DNA from: JBBDIJ01 sp040880485 | GTDB taxonomy: Bacteria; Bacteroidota; Rhodothermia; Balneolales; Balneolaceae | Assembly: GCA_040880485.1 (NCBI GenBank) | Contig: JBBDIJ010000008.1 | Location: 1-64,000 of the forward strand | Direction: 5' to 3' | DNA: 64,000 bases | Shown here: in pieces, positions 60,462 to 64,000 of the stretch | Position numbering within the stretch: the stretch's first letter is position 1 | How the letters are laid out: each line of letters opens with the position of its first letter | The notes under the pieces: generated by a model | Seen by the model: the letters and a program-made list of their open reading frames with translations, nothing else | What the model was told of the DNA's origin: nothing | The model's database searches: none | Made by a program: the position numbers and the translations under genes

Positions 60462-61010
60462 ATGTCAACAACAGAAACTTTGACAAAATGGAGCATCGAC
60501 CCTGCACATTCCGAAATTGGATTTAAAGTGCGCCACCTGGTCATTTCGACCGTAACCGGCCAGTTCGGAAGCTTTGACGCTTCTGTGGAGTCCGAAGGGG
60601 ACTCATTTGAAGGAGCAAAAATCTCGTTCGAGGCCGATGTGTCTTCGATATCGACCGGAAATGAAGACAGGGACAATCACCTGAAATCGGAAGACTTCTT
60701 TAACGCCGAAAATCACCCGAAAATCACGTTCGAGTCCACCTCATTTGAGCCGGTATCGGACGATACCTACAAACTGACTGGAGATCTTACGATCCGGGGA
60801 ACGACGAAGACTGTGGAGCTGGAAGCGGTTCACGGCGGTACGGTTACAGACCCCTATGGTAATCTGAAAGCGGGTTTTGATGTTACCGGCCAGATCAACC
60901 GCAAAGAGTTTGGCCTCTCCTGGGATGCTGTAACTGAAGCGGGCAATGTGGTCGTTGGAGACAAAGTGACTCTTCAGCTTGGCGTGCAGTTTACGAAAGA
61001 GGACGCCTGA
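60462..61010 (+). CDS. YceI-family lipocalin-like protein
   Basis: The 182-residue protein has the family core KWSIDPAHSEIGFKVRHLVI, then VTGQFGSFDASV, EDFFNAENHPKITFES, and the ending GNLKAGFDVTGQINRKEFGL with VGDKVTLQLGVQF. YceI folds are beta-barrels that bind isoprenoid-like lipids. There is no signal peptide, so it appears cytosolic, unlike the E. coli protein. TATAAT at 60437-60442 is a possible promoter element. It is isolated and shares a bidirectional terminator with sucC. Confidence 0.93.
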   Translation: MSTTETLTKWSIDPAHSEIGFKVRHLVISTVTGQFGSFDASVESEGDSFEGAKISFEADVSSISTGNEDRDNHLKSEDFFNAENHPKITFESTSFEPVSDDTYKLTGDLTIRGTTKTVELEAVHGGTVTDPYGNLKAGFDVTGQINRKEFGLSWDAVTEAGNVVVGDKVTLQLGVQFTKEDA

Positions 61011-61034
61011 CACCCATCAGGTGTGAGAACACAT

Positions 61035-61072
61035 AAAAAAGCCCGACCGGGGAATCCGGCCGGGCTTTTTTT
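61035..61072. terminator. bidirectional intrinsic terminator between yceI and sucC
   Basis: GCCCG-A-CCGG (61041-61050) pairs with CCGG-C-CGGGC (61056-61065), one mismatch and a 5-base loop, with six A to the left and seven T to the right. It serves yceI (plus) and sucC (minus). Confidence 0.9.
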
Positions 61073-61129
61073 ATAAGATATAGCGATTTGGATCGGGGAC
61101 CGGGGACGGTGCCTGGTTAAGCCCGAACA

Positions 61130-62338
61130 TCAGGCGGCCAGAACTTTGGACACCTCTTCGGCCGCTTCTTTGAGAAGGACAGCGGAGATCACATTCAAGT
61201 CGCTGTTGTCGATAATCTCTTTTGCCTCTTTGGCATTCGTGCCCTGAAGACGAACAATAATCGGTACATTCTGCACCTTGTTCGCAATTTCGGGATCCTT
61301 GATCGCCTCGATGACTCCGTTCGCCACACGGTCGCAACGGACAATGCCACCAAAGATGTTGATAAGAATCGCCTTTACATTCTTGTCTTCCAGAATGATA
61401 CGGAAACCGTTCTTAACCGTATCTACATTGGCGCCTCCCCCCACATCGAGAAAGTTGGCCGGCTCACCGCCGGAGAGTTTAATAATATCCATTGTTGCCA
61501 TTGCAAGACCGGCGCCGTTCACCATGCAGCCGACATTACCATCCAGCTTGATGTAGTTCAGGTCAAATTTGGATGCCTCGACCTCGGTCGGGTCCTCTTC
61601 TGCAAGGTCTCTGAGGCTGGCATACTCTTTCTGCCGGTAGAGCGCGTTGTCGTCCAGTGTTACCTTGGCATCCAGTGCATGAATTTCGCCTTCCGGAGTA
61701 CGCACCATCGGGTTGATCTCTACCAGGCTGGCGTCGGTCTCTTCATAGCATTTATAGAGATCCAAAATAAACCGGACTGCTTTCCTGAAAGCATCGCCCT
61801 CCAGACCCAGTGAGAAGGCAAGGCGTCGTGCCTGATTGTGCTGAAGTGCCATTCCGGGTTCTACCCACTCTTTGATGATCTTCTCCGGTGTCTCCTCCGC
61901 CACCTGTTCAATTTCCACACCTCCTTCGGTAGAGACCATAATGACGTTGCGCCCTTTTGCGCGGTCGAGCAGGATACCCAGATAGTACTCCTGTGCTATA
62001 TCTACCCCATCAGTCACATAGATGGTTTGGACCAGCTGCCCATCTTCACCGGTTTGAATGGTGACCAGTGTATCACCCAGAAGAGACTCAGCTGCTTCAC
62101 GCACTTCATCAATCGATTTACAGAGGATAACCCCTTTGGCATTGTTCTTCTTTGTACGCCCCTTGCCCCGTCCTCCGGCATGAATCTGCGCTTTAACAAC
62201 AAAGAGGTTACTGCCATCAGCTTTCATCTTTTCAGCGGCTTTTACGGCCTCATCTGTAGAAGTGGCCGGGATTCCATCCGGCACGGAAACACCATAGGAT
62301 TTCAGGATATCTTTGGCCTGATATTCGTGGATTTTCAT
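61130..62338 (-). CDS. sucC: succinyl-CoA ligase beta subunit
   Basis: The 402-residue subunit of the TCA-cycle enzyme makes ATP or GTP from succinyl-CoA. Family text: KIHEYQAKDILKSYGVSVPD, VVKAQIHAGGRGKG (ATP-grasp), EINPMVRTPEGEIHALDAKV and GGANVDTVKNGFRII with INIFGGIVRCDRVANGVIEA. The usual length is 385-400. sucD is not adjacent, so subunits are encoded apart. It is minus-strand, divergent from pyrR across about 155 bases, and closed by a bidirectional terminator. Confidence 0.96.
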   Translation of the reverse strand: MKIHEYQAKDILKSYGVSVPDGIPATSTDEAVKAAEKMKADGSNLFVVKAQIHAGGRGKGRTKKNNAKGVILCKSIDEVREAAESLLGDTLVTIQTGEDGQLVQTIYVTDGVDIAQEYYLGILLDRAKGRNVIMVSTEGGVEIEQVAEETPEKIIKEWVEPGMALQHNQARRLAFSLGLEGDAFRKAVRFILDLYKCYEETDASLVEINPMVRTPEGEIHALDAKVTLDDNALYRQKEYASLRDLAEEDPTEVEASKFDLNYIKLDGNVGCMVNGAGLAMATMDIIKLSGGEPANFLDVGGGANVDTVKNGFRIILEDKNVKAILINIFGGIVRCDRVANGVIEAIKDPEIANKVQNVPIIVRLQGTNAKEAKEIIDNSDLNVISAVLLKEAAEEVSKVLAA

Positions 62339-62493
62339 AGGTTAGCAGGTCTGAATCAAAAGATTGTGCGATTGTACCGTATAAAGCGGAATAATAGCCA
62401 ATGTGCTTCCGAAAAGAAAGCTTACAACTCCCGATTGGAAACGAGGGTATCAATCCCTAATTTTGTGTTCAAAAATTGCGCCCGGAGAAACTT

Positions 62494-63048
62494 TTGGAAG
62501 AAACCAAAATCATGTCGGCCGAGGATTTGAACCGCACCTATTTGCGGTTTGCTCATCAATTCCTCGAACCGTATGACGATCCCGCCGAGCCGGTGATTAT
62601 TGGAATGCAGACCCGGGGCGTCTATATGGGCCGCAGGGTCCTCTCCATTATAGAAAAAGAGTTTGGCAAGGCGCCCGATTTCGGGATACTCGATGTCACC
62701 TTCTACAGGGACGACTTTCGCCAAAAGTTGAAAATGCCGGAAGTGAAAGTAACGGAGATTCCCTTCGACCTCTATGAAAGGGATGTGATTCTGGTGGACG
62801 ATGTGCTCTATACGGGTCGAACCGTACGCTCGGCGATGGACGCACTGATGGCCTATGGCCGCCCCGGTCGTATTCGATTCTGCTGCATGGTGGACCGGGG
62901 CCACAGAGAGCTGCCCGTAACAGCCGACTTTACCGGAATCAAGCTGCCCACCCATCAGGACGAAGAGGTACGGGTCCGGGTGAAAGAGCTGGATGGAGAG
63001 GACGCTGTCTACCTTGTGAACCGAAAAAGCGGGGGAAGTGATGGGTAG
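62494..63048 (+). CDS. pyrR: PyrR bifunctional pyrimidine regulator and uracil phosphoribosyltransferase
   Basis: The 184-residue protein has the PRPP-binding motif VILVDDVLYTGRTVRSAM and the PyrR-type core PVIIGMQTRGVYMGRRVL with RDDFRQKL. TTG 62494 is preferred to TTG 62476: GGAG at 62484-62487 lies 6 bases before it, and the family starts near here. PyrR binds leader RNA in many bacteria to attenuate pyr genes with UMP. It overlaps pyrB, so the two are co-transcribed. The carA leader hairpin at 39754-39792 is a possible target, though no PyrR-type RNA motif was recognised. Confidence 0.92.
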   Translation: MEETKIMSAEDLNRTYLRFAHQFLEPYDDPAEPVIIGMQTRGVYMGRRVLSIIEKEFGKAPDFGILDVTFYRDDFRQKLKMPEVKVTEIPFDLYERDVILVDDVLYTGRTVRSAMDALMAYGRPGRIRFCCMVDRGHRELPVTADFTGIKLPTHQDEEVRVRVKELDGEDAVYLVNRKSGGSDG

Positions 63049-64000
63049 TGCGAAGAGGCGGGAGGAACTCTACACTTTTGGCCAGAAACACCTGCTTGGC
63101 CTGGCCGACTACTCCAGCGAGGACATCCTCTACGTACTTGAGCAGGCAAATTACTTTCGTGAAATATTGGATCGGCCTGTTCCGAAAGTGCCCACATTGA
63201 GAGACAAGACCATTGTAAACCTCTTCTATGAGAACAGTACCCGGACACGCCTCTCTTTTGAACTGGCACAGAAACGGATGGGGGCAGATGTGATAAACTT
63301 CTCGACAGGGGCCTCGAGTGCAGGTAAAGGAGAGTCTCTGAAAGATACGATCCGCAATATCAGCTCGATGAAAATAGATATGGTGGTCTCACGGCACGAG
63401 AGCCCCGGGGTACCTCACTTTCTTACCCGGTGTGTGGATGCGTCCATTATCAACGCAGGGGACGGAGCTCACGAACACCCGACGCAGGCTCTGCTCGATC
63501 TCTTTACCATGAAGCAGATTCATCCTGAACTGAAGGGCCGAAAAGTGGCCATTATAGGAGATATCGCCTACAGCCGGGTTGTGCGGTCAAACATCATTGG
63601 CCTGAACAAACTGGGGGCCAATGTAACCGTCTGCGGCCCAAAAACCCTGATGCCTCTCTTTGTGGAGTCTCTGGGTGCGAACGTTTCGTACAATCTCGAT
63701 GAAACTCTTGCCTGGTGTGATGTGGCGATGGCCTTGCGCATTCAACTCGAGCGTCAGGGAGGAGTCACTGAGCTGATCCCGAGCTTGCGGGAGTATCACG
63801 ATCATTTCGGTATCAAGATGGAGCACCTGGAGAAGTATCCCGATTTTACCATCATGCATCCGGGCCCGATCAACCGGGGTGTAGAAATGGAGAGTGAAGT
63901 AGCCGACAGCGACCGTGCAGTGATCCTTGACCAGGTGACCAACGGTGTAGCCGTCCGAATGGCGGTTCTCTATCTCTTGAGCGGAGGAACCAGAGTGTAG
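63041..64000 (+). CDS. pyrB: aspartate carbamoyltransferase catalytic subunit
   Basis: The 319-residue enzyme condenses carbamoyl phosphate and aspartate, the first committed pyrimidine step. The carbamoyl phosphate site is VNLFYENSTRTRLSFELAQK, with INAGDGAHEHPTQALLDLFT and HPGPINRGVEMESEVADSDR for the active site. ATG 63041 follows GGGGGAAG; GTG 63038 is possible. It overlaps pyrR by 8 bases. Its TAG is the last three bases of the window; pyrC commonly follows pyrB but cannot be seen. The substrate comes from carAB. Confidence 0.96.
   Translation: MGSAKRREELYTFGQKHLLGLADYSSEDILYVLEQANYFREILDRPVPKVPTLRDKTIVNLFYENSTRTRLSFELAQKRMGADVINFSTGASSAGKGESLKDTIRNISSMKIDMVVSRHESPGVPHFLTRCVDASIINAGDGAHEHPTQALLDLFTMKQIHPELKGRKVAIIGDIAYSRVVRSNIIGLNKLGANVTVCGPKTLMPLFVESLGANVSYNLDETLAWCDVAMALRIQLERQGGVTELIPSLREYHDHFGIKMEHLEKYPDFTIMHPGPINRGVEMESEVADSDRAVILDQVTNGVAVRMAVLYLLSGGTRV

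Noticed and set aside
62339..62493. attenuator in the pyrR leader
   Set aside because: Only a 4-bp stem (AGGG/CCCT) is visible, without a proper T tract, so it was not called.

Overview
The window looks like a chromosomal segment of a Gram-negative bacterium of the Bacteroidota/Balneolota/Rhodothermota group, most likely a Balneolaceae-like member. This rests on gene content, not on a database search. Outer-membrane functions are present (LptD-like protein, MlaE/F/D, TolC, a LysM/RlpA-like protein). So are BatC/BatD/BatE homologues, a CRTAC1 (FG-GAP plus ASPIC/UnbV) protein, bacillithiol synthase BshA, and a CarB that lacks the C-terminal allosteric domain. The two tRNA genes do not encode CCA. 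Most of the window is dense housekeeping DNA in short operons with overlapping or near-touching genes.

Layout: 1-1.9 kb is a graveyard: the tail of one gene, a frameshifted beta-propeller lipoprotein, and wreckage of what looks like an AbiE-type toxin-antitoxin pair. It lies beside cutA and tRNA-Leu. 2.6-7.9 kb holds tig-clpP-clpX, a lone histidine kinase and an ECF sigma factor. 8-10.8 kb (minus) is aroC, a TPR protein and a LysM/RlpA-like protein. 11-17.2 kb (plus) holds mlaE-mlaF-mlaD, a PpiD/SurA-like chaperone, ribD and ribE. 17.2-21.7 kb (minus) is tRNA-Lys, ftsB-like, a ROK kinase and lptD. 21.8-24.2 kb (plus) is HIT, aroQ and a flippase. 24.2-29.3 kb is a visibly AT-richer accessory block: a permease, a CRTAC1 protein and a histidine-bearing membrane protein in one minus-strand operon, followed by a wrecked hemN. 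It is bounded by two 34-bp near-identical direct repeats, one of which is the mdh terminator. 29.4-32.5 kb (minus) is ddl-nadK-mdh.

32.7-35.7 kb (plus) is a receiver-only response regulator, a HEAT-repeat membrane protein and a BcsA-like glycosyltransferase. 35.7-39.7 kb (minus) is carA-carB with a terminator-shaped leader. 40-44.4 kb (plus) has a Cys/Met-metabolism PLP enzyme, a two-lipoyl-domain E2, and panC-panD. 44.7-49 kb is an adaptor/MacB-type permease/TolC export operon without its own ATPase, preceded by two operator-like repeats. 49.1-54.7 kb (minus) is an M20 dipeptidase, batC-batD-batE and yebC. 54.9-58.8 kb places bshA against cysE-cysM-LLM oxidoreductase. 59-64 kb has a sugar dehydrogenase, yceI, sucC, and pyrR-pyrB running to the last base.

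Together the genes cover proteostasis, envelope biogenesis, pyrimidine synthesis (carAB, pyrR, pyrB), riboflavin, shikimate and pantothenate synthesis, TCA steps (mdh, sucC, 2-oxo-acid dehydrogenase E2) and thiol metabolism. The least ordinary items are the repeat-flanked island at 24.2-29.3 kb, a ClpP with Asn at the triad acid position, a ROK kinase that has lost its zinc cysteines, the terminator-shaped carA leader, and an over-represented word GGGYTGAACC.
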